From NCBI GenBank assembly GCA_965116695.1, contig OZ220706.1, positions 1,612,001-1,676,000 on the forward strand: a stretch of DNA of 64,000 nucleotides. Reading direction: 5' to 3'. The DNA is from JAJDTT01 sp965116695 (GTDB lineage Bacteria; Acidobacteriota; UBA6911; RPQK01; JAJDTT01). The notes under the pieces were generated by a model. That model was not told the DNA's origin. It did not search any database and saw nothing but the letters and a program-made list of their open reading frames with translations. The translations under genes and the position numbers were made by a program. How positions within the stretch are numbered: the stretch's first letter is position 1; the number at the start of each line of letters is the position of its first letter. This document shows positions 17,598-25,737 of this stretch, piece after piece.

Positions 17598-19691
17598 ATG
17601 CGCAAACAGCCGGAGCAGATCCGTATCGGCGCCGACGTCGGCGGGACCTTTACGGACGTGATTCTGCTGGACGCCGATGGAAGAATCCGGAGCCGGAAGG
17701 TTCCTTCCACGCCGCCCGATTTCGAGCAGGCGGTCCTGTTCGCCAGCGAGAGTCTTCTGCGCCAAAGCAAGACCGGGGGTCCCGCCGTGAAGCAGGTCGC
17801 TCACGGAACCACGGTGGCCACCAATGCCGTCCTGGAACATCGGGGCGCCAGGACGGCCCTGATCACCACCAAGGGCTTCCGGGACGTGTTGGAGCTGCGC
17901 CGCATCCGGGCGCCCCAGATCTACGACGTTTTCTTCGACAAACCGGAGATCCTGGTCGAACGCTATCTGCGGTTCGAAGTCGACGAACGGATCGCGGCCG
18001 ACGGCGCCGTCCTGACGCCGCTGGACGAAGCCGGTCTCTGGCGCATCAAGGAGCGGCTGGAGGCCGAGGCGGTGGAGTCCATCGCCGTCTGTTTCCTTCA
18101 TTCCTACGCCCATCCGCAGCACGAGGTCGCCGTGGGCCGGTTCCTACGCCGGCACTTTCCCCACACGCCCGTGTCCCTTTCCCACGAGGTCCTGCCGGAG
18201 CGCAAGGAGTACGAACGGACGGCAACCACGGTGGTCAACGCCTACGTGCGGCCCATCATGCACGTCTACCTGAATGCCCTGCGCCAGGGACTCAACGATC
18301 TGGAGATCGACGCTCCGCTCCACATCATGCAGTCGGCCGGCGGACTGACGCCGGACGACAATGCGGCGCGGCGGCCCGTTTTCGTGCTGGAATCGGGTCC
18401 GGCGGCGGGAGTCCTGGCCGCGGGTTTCACCGCCCGCCGTCTCGGGATCGAAAACGTCATCACGCTGGACATGGGGGGAACCACGGCCAAGGCCTCCATG
18501 ATCGAAGGCGGGAATATCGACTACAGTCCGGAATACGAGGTGGGCTCCTCGCTATCCGTGGTCAGCCGGCTGGTGGGGGGCGGCGGCGAGTTGATCCGGG
18601 CCCCCAGCATCGACATTGCCGAGGTGGGAGCCGGCGGCGGAAGCATCGCCTACCTGGACAGGGCCGGCGGCCTTCGCGTGGGTCCGCGCAGCGCCGGCGC
18701 CGTGCCCGGCCCCGTCTGCTACCAGCGCGGCGGCCAGGCGCCCACCTTGACGGACGCCAACGTGGTGCTGGGCTACATCCGGCCCGGCGACCTGGCGGAC
18801 GGCCAGGTCAGTATCGACCGCGAATCCGCAAAGAGAGCCATCACCGACCAGATCGCGACGCCCTTGGGACTGGATCTCATCCAGGCGGCCGAAGGCATCC
18901 ACCGCATCGGAAACGCCCGCACCATGAGGGCCTTGCGGGCCGTCTCCACCGAACGCGGCCGCGACCCCAGAAACTTCGTGTTGATGGCGTTCGGGGGCTC
19001 GGGACCGATCCATGCCGCGGGCCTGGCGCGTGAACTGGGCATCGGCCGGATGATCGTTCCCGCGCTGCCGGGCCTGTTCAGCGCCTTGGGGCTCCTCTTT
19101 TCGGGAATCGAGCACCACGACGTTCGGAGCTGTCTGCTTTCGGGTCCGGATTTGACGGCGGCGGCGTTGCGGAACGTCCGGGACGAAATGCGCCGGAACA
19201 TGCTGGCCCAGTTCCAGGCCGAGGGTTTCCCCGCTGATCAGGTGCGACTGTCGACCGCCTGCGACGTGCGCTTCAAGGGGCAGACCTCCGAGATTCGCCT
19301 GGAAGTCACCGCGGAACGGATCAGCGGCCGCACGGTCCAGGACCTCTGCACCGATTTCGTAGCGGAGCACGAGAAACTCTACGGGCACCGCTCCGACCCC
19401 GACAACCCCATCGAAGTGGTGGCCATCCGCTTGATCGGCCGGGCCGGCGAACCGCGTCAGGAGGGGGCCTTGCAGCCGGCCGAGTACCTGGGCACCCGGG
19501 CACGCAGCCGTCGAGCCTGTTTTTCCGGAAACGTCATGGACACGCCCGTCCTGGGCCGACGCGACCTTCATGATCCCCGGAACGGCCCCCTGTTGATCGA
19601 CGAATACGATTCCACCATCGTCGTGCCGCCCGACGCGCGGGCCTGGCTGGACCCGCAGGGGAATCTGAACCTGGAGTTCGCCGATGGCTGA
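17598..19691 (+). CDS. hyuA: Hydantoinase/oxoprolinase family protein, subunit A (HyuA-like)
   Basis: ATP-dependent ring-opening amidohydrolase subunit of the N-methylhydantoinase A / 5-oxoprolinase / acetone carboxylase beta family. The N-terminus has the family phosphate-binding motif RIGADVGGTFTDVILLDADG; HGTTVATNAVLEHRGARTALITT and the SLSHEVLPERKEYERTATT segment follow, with LDMGGTTAKASMI and MAFGGSGPIHAAGLA further on. The 697-residue length is normal. It overlaps hyuB by 8 bases, so the two subunits are made together. The actual substrate (hydantoin, oxoproline, a carbamoyl compound or a ketone) is not determined by sequence. Neighbouring enolase-superfamily genes suggest a catabolic island. 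Confidence 0.93.
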   Translation: MRKQPEQIRIGADVGGTFTDVILLDADGRIRSRKVPSTPPDFEQAVLFASESLLRQSKTGGPAVKQVAHGTTVATNAVLEHRGARTALITTKGFRDVLELRRIRAPQIYDVFFDKPEILVERYLRFEVDERIAADGAVLTPLDEAGLWRIKERLEAEAVESIAVCFLHSYAHPQHEVAVGRFLRRHFPHTPVSLSHEVLPERKEYERTATTVVNAYVRPIMHVYLNALRQGLNDLEIDAPLHIMQSAGGLTPDDNAARRPVFVLESGPAAGVLAAGFTARRLGIENVITLDMGGTTAKASMIEGGNIDYSPEYEVGSSLSVVSRLVGGGGELIRAPSIDIAEVGAGGGSIAYLDRAGGLRVGPRSAGAVPGPVCYQRGGQAPTLTDANVVLGYIRPGDLADGQVSIDRESAKRAITDQIATPLGLDLIQAAEGIHRIGNARTMRALRAVSTERGRDPRNFVLMAFGGSGPIHAAGLARELGIGRMIVPALPGLFSALGLLFSGIEHHDVRSCLLSGPDLTAAALRNVRDEMRRNMLAQFQAEGFPADQVRLSTACDVRFKGQTSEIRLEVTAERISGRTVQDLCTDFVAEHEKLYGHRSDPDNPIEVVAIRLIGRAGEPRQEGALQPAEYLGTRARSRRACFSGNVMDTPVLGRRDLHDPRNGPLLIDEYDSTIVVPPDARAWLDPQGNLNLEFADG

Positions 19692-21429
19692 GATCGATCC
19701 CATCACCCGCGAAATCATCCAGAACGCCCTCTCGTCGGCCGCCGACGAAATGTCTCTGGCGCTCTATCGAACGGCGTACTCCACCATCGTCCGGGACTGT
19801 CTCGACTATTCCACCTCGCTGTGCAACGCCCAGGGCGAGATGATCGCGCAGGGTGTGACGATCCCGCTGCACCTGGGATCGGTCCCCCACGCCATGGAGA
19901 CGCTGCTGGAAAAGTACGGCGGCGACATGGAGCCGGAGGACGTTTTCATCATGAACGATCCTTTCGGCGGCGGAATGCACATCCCTGACATCTACGTCGT
20001 CAAACCCATTTTCATCGAGGGCCGCCGGGTCTCCTTTGCCGTCAGCACTGCCCACCACCTGGATCTGGGGGGGCGTCTCCCCGGAAGCTCGGCGTGCGAC
20101 AACACGGAGATATTCCAGGAGGGATTCCGCATCCCCTGGCTCAAGCTCTTCCACCGCGGCGAACCGGACGTGGCGATCTTCGAGCTGATGCGAACCAACG
20201 TCCGGGTCCCCGAACAGACCATCGGCGACCTTCGGGCGCAGGTTGCGGCCTGCAATATCGGCGGCCGCGCGGTCCAGGCCCTTGTGGAGCGGCACGGCCC
20301 CCGGACCTTCGCCGACTGCGCCGACGACCTCATCGCATACACGGAACGCCTGATGCGGGCCGAGATCGCCGCCTGGCCCGACGGCAGCAACACTTTCACC
20401 GACTACATGGACAGCGACGGGGTCGGCGGGCCGAGGGTGCGGCTCCAGGTGAAGATCACTGTCGAGGGCGATTCCCTGACGGCGGACTTCACCGGCACCG
20501 ATCCGCAGGTCCGCGGTGCGCTCAACAGCACCCTCTCCTTCACCGAAGGCGCCGTCGCCGTCTGTGTCCGTTGCGCCATGCGGGAGGAGGTGCCCAACAC
20601 CGCCGGCATGTTCAAGCCCCTGAACATCATCACCGAGCCCGGCACCGTGGTCGACGTCGTGATGCCCGGCGCCTCCTCAATGCGCGGCGTGACCGGGTTT
20701 CGCATGGTCGACACCATCTTCGGCGCGCTGGCCGGCCTGCTGCCGGACCGGATCCTGGCGGCCGGTGAAGGAGGCAACACCTTGGTGGTGATCGGGGGAT
20801 TGCGCAAGGACCGGTCTCCCTATGTCTACTACGAGCTGATGACCGGGACCTGGGGCGGCCGTCCCGACCGGGACGGCAACGACGGACTCTGCAATCCCAT
20901 CAACGTCGCCAGCAACATCCCCGTGGAGCACGCCGAAACCGAGTATCCGCTACGGATCCGGCGTTACGGGCTGGTGGGAGACTCGGGAGGCGCCGGCAGG
21001 TACCGCGGCGGCCTGGCCGTCGAACGGGAATGGGAGTTGCTGGAGGGTGAAACCCATCTCGCCATCCGTTCCGACCGGCGCGACCACCTTCCCTATGGAC
21101 TCTACTCGGGGAAACCTGGAACCGGTTCTCTCACCATTCTGACCCGGGATGGGGACCGGGAAGTGCTTCCCGTCATGATCTCCAGCACGCTGAAGGAAGG
21201 GGACGTCCTCTACCATCGGCAGCCCGGGGGCGGTGGCTGGGGCGAACCGCTCGACCGGCCTGCCGAGACCGTTCAGCGGGACGTCAGGAACGGGAAAGTA
21301 TCGATCCAGGCGGCTCGGGATGAATACGGCGTGGTGATCGGCGACGACCTGGCCGTGGACGGCGAGGCCACGGAAGCCCGGCGGCAGCAGCTCCGCCATG
21401 AGCCGGTAGCTGCGGGGCACGAAGTGTGA
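19684..21429 (+). CDS. hyuB: Hydantoinase B/oxoprolinase family protein (HyuB-like)
   Basis: Partner subunit of HyuA. It begins EIDPITREIIQNALSSAADEM, the usual start of the family; CLDYSTSLCNAQGEMIAQG, FIMNDPFGGGMHIPDI and the SGGAGRYRGGLAVERE stretch near the C-terminus are characteristic, as is the closing GGGGWGEPLDRP. At 581 residues it is of standard size. Translation overlaps the end of hyuA by 8 bases. It ends 168 bases before the mandelate racemase family gene, on the same strand, so all three may share a transcript. Confidence 0.93.
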   Translation: MAEIDPITREIIQNALSSAADEMSLALYRTAYSTIVRDCLDYSTSLCNAQGEMIAQGVTIPLHLGSVPHAMETLLEKYGGDMEPEDVFIMNDPFGGGMHIPDIYVVKPIFIEGRRVSFAVSTAHHLDLGGRLPGSSACDNTEIFQEGFRIPWLKLFHRGEPDVAIFELMRTNVRVPEQTIGDLRAQVAACNIGGRAVQALVERHGPRTFADCADDLIAYTERLMRAEIAAWPDGSNTFTDYMDSDGVGGPRVRLQVKITVEGDSLTADFTGTDPQVRGALNSTLSFTEGAVAVCVRCAMREEVPNTAGMFKPLNIITEPGTVVDVVMPGASSMRGVTGFRMVDTIFGALAGLLPDRILAAGEGGNTLVVIGGLRKDRSPYVYYELMTGTWGGRPDRDGNDGLCNPINVASNIPVEHAETEYPLRIRRYGLVGDSGGAGRYRGGLAVEREWELLEGETHLAIRSDRRDHLPYGLYSGKPGTGSLTILTRDGDREVLPVMISSTLKEGDVLYHRQPGGGGWGEPLDRPAETVQRDVRNGKVSIQAARDEYGVVIGDDLAVDGEATEARRQQLRHEPVAAGHEV

Positions 21430-21597
21430 CGTGGCAGACCACCTATCCTGAGAAAAACATGGTAAGAGCGACTTTCCTGTCGTCCGGTCTTCGTTGCCGA
21501 ATTGTTCATCCGGAGATCGGCGGCAAGAATGCCGCCGCCTCATTCGGCGGCCGCCGATAAACGCATTCTCGCCACCGGTCCGCAGATTGGGAGACGT

Positions 21598-22743
21598 ATG
21601 AAGATTCGAGAAATCCGTCTCCTCCCGCTTCGCGGTGAAACCCCCGATGGCGGATGGGATGACAAGTTCTCCGACCTCGAGAACAACCTGCACACGCTGG
21701 TCGAGGTCATCACCGATGAAGGCGTCACCGGAGTGGGCAGCGTCTTCACCTCGGAACGGCTGATCCGGGGCGCCATCGGCGTGATGCGGCCGTTCCTCAT
21801 CGGCGCTTCCGCCCTGGACCCGGCGGTGACGACGGAAACCTGCCACCAGCAGACCTTCTGGCAGGGCCGCGGCGGCGCCGTCACCCATGCCATTTCGGGA
21901 ATCGACATCGCCCTCTGGGACATTCTCGGCAAGGTCACCGGCCAACCCGTCAGCCGATTGTTGGGAGGCCGCTTCCGGGAAAAGATCAAACCGTACGGTT
22001 CCCTGCTGATGGACGAACCCGACATCCTGCAAGCCTCATTGGAAGACGGGCTCGACCGGGGATTCCGCGCCTTCAAGATCGGGTGGGGTCCGTTCGGCCG
22101 CCGCGACCGGCAGACCGACGAGGCCATCGTCAAGGCGGCGCGGGAAACAGTGGGTCACGGGGTCGAATTGATGGTGGATGCCGGAGGGTCGGACGCCTTC
22201 TGGCCCCACGGATACAAGTGGGGTTTGCGAACCTCGCGGATGCTCTCCGACTACGAAATCACATGGTTCGAGGAACCGTTGCGGCCGGATGATCTCGAGG
22301 GTTATGTGAAATTGACGGAAAATTCGCCGCTTCCCATTTCCGGCTGCGAGGTCTTCACCCGGCGGCAGTCCTTCATCGAGTGGATCGAACGGAGAGCTGT
22401 GGACTACATCCAGCCCGACGTCACCAAGGTCGGAGGGATCAGCGAGGAATTCCGGATCGCCCAAACTGCGGACGACCACTCGATCCGTTTCGTTCCTCAC
22501 GGCTGGAATACGGCGGTCGGGCTGGCCGCCGACCTTCAACTGGTCGCGGCGGTCCCCTGTGCGCGCTGGGTCGAATACATCACGCCGGCGCCCTACATTG
22601 AAGACCTGTTGGCGGTTCCGATTCATCCCGACGAGGACGGGATGATTCCGATTCCGGACGGTCCCGGTCTCGGCTTTGAGTGGAACCCGGACGGCATCGC
22701 CCGGTTTACAGGTGGAATGCAGTTGACGCCTTCATCGATCTAG
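21598..22743 (+). CDS. Mandelate racemase/muconate lactonizing family enzyme (enolase superfamily)
   Basis: A 381-residue enolase-superfamily protein that should abstract the alpha proton of a carboxylate, giving a dehydratase, racemase or cycloisomerase. ATG 21598 has GGGAG four bases upstream; the frame extends further but without family sequence. The capping domain is residues 1-130, the barrel about 135-360. Metal ligands appear intact: Asp in VDAGGSDAFW, Glu in WFEEPLRPDD, Glu in ISGCEVF. The catalytic lysine is in FKIGWGPFG, and the late histidine in VPHGWNT. The order after hyuAB suggests a sugar-acid or carbamoyl-acid pathway, but substrate is unknown. Its 3-prime end overlaps the convergent LamG gene by four bases. 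Confidence 0.9.
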   Translation: MKIREIRLLPLRGETPDGGWDDKFSDLENNLHTLVEVITDEGVTGVGSVFTSERLIRGAIGVMRPFLIGASALDPAVTTETCHQQTFWQGRGGAVTHAISGIDIALWDILGKVTGQPVSRLLGGRFREKIKPYGSLLMDEPDILQASLEDGLDRGFRAFKIGWGPFGRRDRQTDEAIVKAARETVGHGVELMVDAGGSDAFWPHGYKWGLRTSRMLSDYEITWFEEPLRPDDLEGYVKLTENSPLPISGCEVFTRRQSFIEWIERRAVDYIQPDVTKVGGISEEFRIAQTADDHSIRFVPHGWNTAVGLAADLQLVAAVPCARWVEYITPAPYIEDLLAVPIHPDEDGMIPIPDGPGLGFEWNPDGIARFTGGMQLTPSSI

Positions 22744-23645
22744 TGAAGCGCCGCCACGCCGCCGTCGAGCTGGTGGAGGATCCCGACTTCTTCGTCGCTG
22801 AGGGCTCTGTCAAATACTGCCAACTCGTCGAAGAGGCCGACGTAGTTGATCCCCAACCGGATCGTGCTGGCGGAAAGATCCCAGGTGAACGGTTCGCGAA
22901 TCCCCTCGGCGGCCCCCTGGTTTTCACCATCGAGATAGAGCCGGGCCGTGCCACCGGCAGGGCTGTTCAGGCCGGTCCAGGTGATCACGATGTGAGTCCA
23001 ACTGCCGCGATTGAACGGAGGATTGGTAACGGCAACCAGCCTGTTTATGAAATCGGGGTTGTCATTGGGGGAGATATTCTGGGGATTCCAAACCTCGAGA
23101 TCGCCGAAGACCCCGAGCCTGAATTCGCGCGGCGGGTCCTTGCTGAAGTCCACCCAGATTGAGGCGTCGTTGTAGGCGGTGTCCGTCACCTGGATGGGGT
23201 CGCAATAGCCGGGCTCCAGGTCGTCATCCGGATCCAGAATGAGCCAGAAGGAGATGGTGCCGGCCCAGTCTTCGGTCGAGTAATCCAGATTCTTCTCCGA
23301 CCTGTAGAACAGGGCGCGTTTGTAGCTCCGGCTGAATTTGAGCGCGCTTCCCATGCGGCCCGCATTGTCTTCGATGGTGACTTCGGGGGCGTTGATGCCG
23401 GGCGACGCCTGATCGAGCTGGTCGTACTTGGGCGCGGTGTAGATCTGCGAATCGCCGCGGGCGAAATCGGCGGCGGGTCCGTGGTCAAAGGAGGCATGGA
23501 AGCTGAGGGCCGCGCTAAGATCGTCAGTTGGCGGCGACCGGTCTTCTGTCACCTCGGCTCGGTCCGAAACGGAACAAGCGGTGGACCCGAACACGAGCAC
23601 GAGCAGGGGAACAAATACTCTGAGACGGGCCAGACGATACGGCAT
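22740..23645 (-). CDS. LamG-like jelly-roll domain lipoprotein
   Basis: A 301-residue predicted secreted lipoprotein. The N-terminus is a signal peptide (RLRVFVPLLVLVFGSTAC) with a lipobox-like STAC at about residue 24. The rest is beta-rich and matches the concanavalin A-like/LamG pattern: LSFHASFDHG near the start, GRMGSALKFSR in the middle, WTHIVITWTGLN, GTARLYLDGENQG and a closing GLFDELAVFDRALSDEEV. Such domains bind carbohydrates or other surface ligands. ATG 23645 has GGAGA nine bases upstream. It converges with the racemase-family gene and probably acts at the cell surface; the ligand is unknown. Confidence 0.85.
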   Translation of the reverse strand: MPYRLARLRVFVPLLVLVFGSTACSVSDRAEVTEDRSPPTDDLSAALSFHASFDHGPAADFARGDSQIYTAPKYDQLDQASPGINAPEVTIEDNAGRMGSALKFSRSYKRALFYRSEKNLDYSTEDWAGTISFWLILDPDDDLEPGYCDPIQVTDTAYNDASIWVDFSKDPPREFRLGVFGDLEVWNPQNISPNDNPDFINRLVAVTNPPFNRGSWTHIVITWTGLNSPAGGTARLYLDGENQGAAEGIREPFTWDLSASTIRLGINYVGLFDELAVFDRALSDEEVGILHQLDGGVAALH

Positions 23646-23687
23646 TTTTCTCTTCTCCGATAAGCAAACTATCCTGAGAGGCGGTTT

Positions 23688-23876
23688 TCAGTCGCCCTGT
23701 GCTTTTTTCGCGCTGCCACTTTGCCGGAGGTCGGCGGCTGGAAGATGCTGCTCAGGGCCTCCGCTTCGCTCCGGGTTGGCGCCTAAAAAGACGCCGCTGC
23801 TGGACACCAGGACCACGGTGGAAACCACCACGACGATCAGATAAAGGGCAACCAGAGGCCAGAGGATCTCGTTCAT
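23688..23876 (-). CDS. Small predicted membrane protein, unrecognised
   Basis: A 62-residue open frame with ATG start. Residues 5-30 (LWPLVALYLIVVVVSTVVLVSSSGVF cut here to its core LVALYLIVVVVSTVVLV) form one strong hydrophobic helix, followed by a polar tail ending SAKKAQGD. No family is recognised and no clear Shine-Dalgarno is seen. It lies between the LamG lipoprotein and the second enolase-superfamily gene on the same strand. It may be a real single-pass protein or a chance open frame. Confidence 0.35.
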   Translation of the reverse strand: MNEILWPLVALYLIVVVVSTVVLVSSSGVFLGANPERSGGPEQHLPAADLRQSGSAKKAQGD

Positions 23877-24010
23877 GGAGAAACCAGGCGGAACAGGAGA
23901 ATCCAGAAGATTATAGAAGACGCCCGCTGCCAGGAGGGCTCGTTCCGATCCAGTTGCGCCAAGTTCAGCGGAGAGTCACCTTGGCGGCCGGGTTTGTCCA
24001 TGCGTCGAAC

Positions 24011-25183
24011 CTACATCTGGGGAATGAGGGTGACTGGGAGATCTCCACGTCCCTCGCGGGCCAAGTAGGGCCCGTCACGCCGATAACGCTCGGCGGCTCT
24101 GCCGACCGCCTCCCGGTCCAGCTCGACGCCGATTCCGGGACCGTGCGGAATCTCGACACATCCCTGCTCGACCTGGGGCGGGCCTCCCTGGATGATATCT
24201 TCCTCCCGCATCGAGAGATAGCTCTGATTGGCGTAGAGGAAGTTGGGGCTGGAGGCGGCCACGTGAAAGCCGGCGAAATGGCCCACGCTGGTCTCCCCCC
24301 AGGAATGATGATTGACCCCGACGCCGTAGGCCTCGGCCAACGCCGCGGTCTTCTTGTAGGAGAGCAACCCGCCCATCTGCCACTGGTCGACGACCAGAAC
24401 GTCGGCGGCATTGGCCTGCAGGATTCGCTTGGCGTCGTACAGGGTCCAGGAGGACTGATTGGCGGCGATGGGGGTGTTGACCGAACGCCGGACGTGGGCC
24501 AGGGCGTTCAGGTCGTTGATGATCACCGGCTCTTCGACCCACTCCAGATCGAACTTCTCCACCTGTTTGATGAAGCGGATCGCCGTCCCCGGGGTCCAGG
24601 CCTCGTTGGCGTCCACCCGGATATTGACCTTCCCTCCGACGGCGTCACGGACCGCTTCGATGGCCGCGATGTCGTCGTTCAGATCGCCCCCGACCTTGAA
24701 GAAGATGGTCCGGTAGCCCTCCGAGACCGCCAGTCGGGCCCTCCGAACCATCTCGTCCGGAGGAAAGCGGAGAAGGTAATAGAAGATGGGAATGCGCTCC
24801 CGCAGCAATCCCCCGAGCAGGAAGTAGAGCGGCTGACCCGAAACCTTCCCCAGGATGTCCCAGAGCGCGGTTTCGACTCCACCCATCATCACGTTGCCGA
24901 CGCGCTCGAAAAAGCTCCAGTTCCCGAGGCTCCTGAGGTCGGTGAGTATGCGCTCGATGTTTCTGGGATCCCTTCCCAGCAAAAACGGCTTGGCGGACAG
25001 GATGGCGGCTTCGATGACCTGCGCATTGGGCCGGCAGATGCACTCTCCCAACCCCGTGACGCCTTCGTCGGTCTCCACTTCGATGAGAATCTCGGTCGTC
25101 CCGAGACGATATCCGGTGGAGACGAATTCCGGCTCCCGGTGGGGAAGATTCAAGCAGGTCGTCCTGATATCGCTGATCTTCAA
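24011..25183 (-). CDS. Mandelate racemase/muconate lactonizing family enzyme, second copy, with altered metal site
   Basis: A 390-residue enolase-superfamily protein. The TTG start at 25183 has AAGGA about eight bases upstream. The capping domain begins MKISDIRTTCLNLPHREPEF; the barrel has FFKVGGDLNDD (catalytic lysine region), Asp in IRVDANEAW and Glu in LEWVEEPV. The third metal position, usually DE or GE after strand five, reads PIAANQSSW, so an amide replaces the acid. The C-terminal VGVNHHSWGE contains a candidate catalytic histidine. It is only distantly like the other family member at 21598. It lies upstream (in transcription) of the LamG lipoprotein. Function is unknown; dehydratase or racemase is inferred. 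Confidence 0.88.
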   Translation of the reverse strand: MKISDIRTTCLNLPHREPEFVSTGYRLGTTEILIEVETDEGVTGLGECICRPNAQVIEAAILSAKPFLLGRDPRNIERILTDLRSLGNWSFFERVGNVMMGGVETALWDILGKVSGQPLYFLLGGLLRERIPIFYYLLRFPPDEMVRRARLAVSEGYRTIFFKVGGDLNDDIAAIEAVRDAVGGKVNIRVDANEAWTPGTAIRFIKQVEKFDLEWVEEPVIINDLNALAHVRRSVNTPIAANQSSWTLYDAKRILQANAADVLVVDQWQMGGLLSYKKTAALAEAYGVGVNHHSWGETSVGHFAGFHVAASSPNFLYANQSYLSMREEDIIQGGPPQVEQGCVEIPHGPGIGVELDREAVGRAAERYRRDGPYLAREGRGDLPVTLIPQM

Positions 25184-25222
25184 ACCAGTGTCCTTTCAAA
25201 TTCCCGCGGCCCTCCGCCGTTC

Positions 25223-25499
25223 TCATCGAGGAATGACGGACAGCACCAGAGCGGACGGGTACCGGGAGTCATGGTGGATGGTCTGCCCTGCGATCTTCAT
25301 TTCGGCGCTGGTTCCCAGGCGATTTCCGGTGTTCAGGTTTCTTGCGTAGCAGGGGAAATTGCTGCTGGAGACTTCGAGCCGGATCCGGTGGCCCGCCTTG
25401 AAGACGGTGCTGGTCTCCCAGAGGCTGATCCGGTACTCATAGATTTTGTCCGGTTCGATGACCCAATAGGACTTCCAGGCGAATGAGGGCAGGATAGCT
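25223..25499 (-). pseudogene. CocE/NonD hydrolase C-terminal remnant
   Basis: About 91 codons matching only the end of the X-Pro dipeptidyl-peptidase C-terminal jelly-roll of a CocE-type hydrolase. It contains KIYEYRISLWETS, RIRLEVSSSNFPCYARNLNTG and ends SVIPR then TGA at 25223. It aligns with the last 90 residues of the intact CocE gene at 25738 (KVYEYTIHIWETS, RLEISSSNFPRWARNLNTG, PVIPR) but is clearly diverged. A TAA lies immediately upstream of the homologous part, and the rest of the gene is missing. It is the leftover of a second CocE paralogue. Confidence 0.85.
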
Positions 25500-25719
25500 T
25501 ATGCGAGCCCATCGAGGCGACTCCGTAGTTGGATAGGTAGAGATCCAGCCGGCCGTCGTTGTCGTAGTCTCCCACCGCCACGCCCATCCCATCGGACCCG
25601 TTGCCTGCGACTCCAGCTTTCCGGGTGACGTTTTCGAAGGTCTCGCGGCCCCCGTTCCGGAAAAGCGCGTTTCCAGATGACCGGGTGTTCAGAGAATCCT
25701 TGCTCGTTTTGCGCGATCG
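25500..25719 (-). pseudogene. FG-GAP/VCBS (ASPIC-UnbV type) repeat protein remnant
   Basis: About 70 codons reading NALFRNGGRETFENVTRKAG and then GMGVAVGDYDNDGRLDLYLS, a typical FG-GAP/VCBS calcium-binding propeller blade of surface proteins. The homology stops abruptly at about 25500, where the CocE remnant begins in another frame, and it starts just past the stop of the intact CocE gene. No start codon or flanking blades are present, so this is a fragment joined to the CocE remnant by deletion. Confidence 0.8.
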
Positions 25720-25737
25720 GACGGCTTCTCTACGGGA

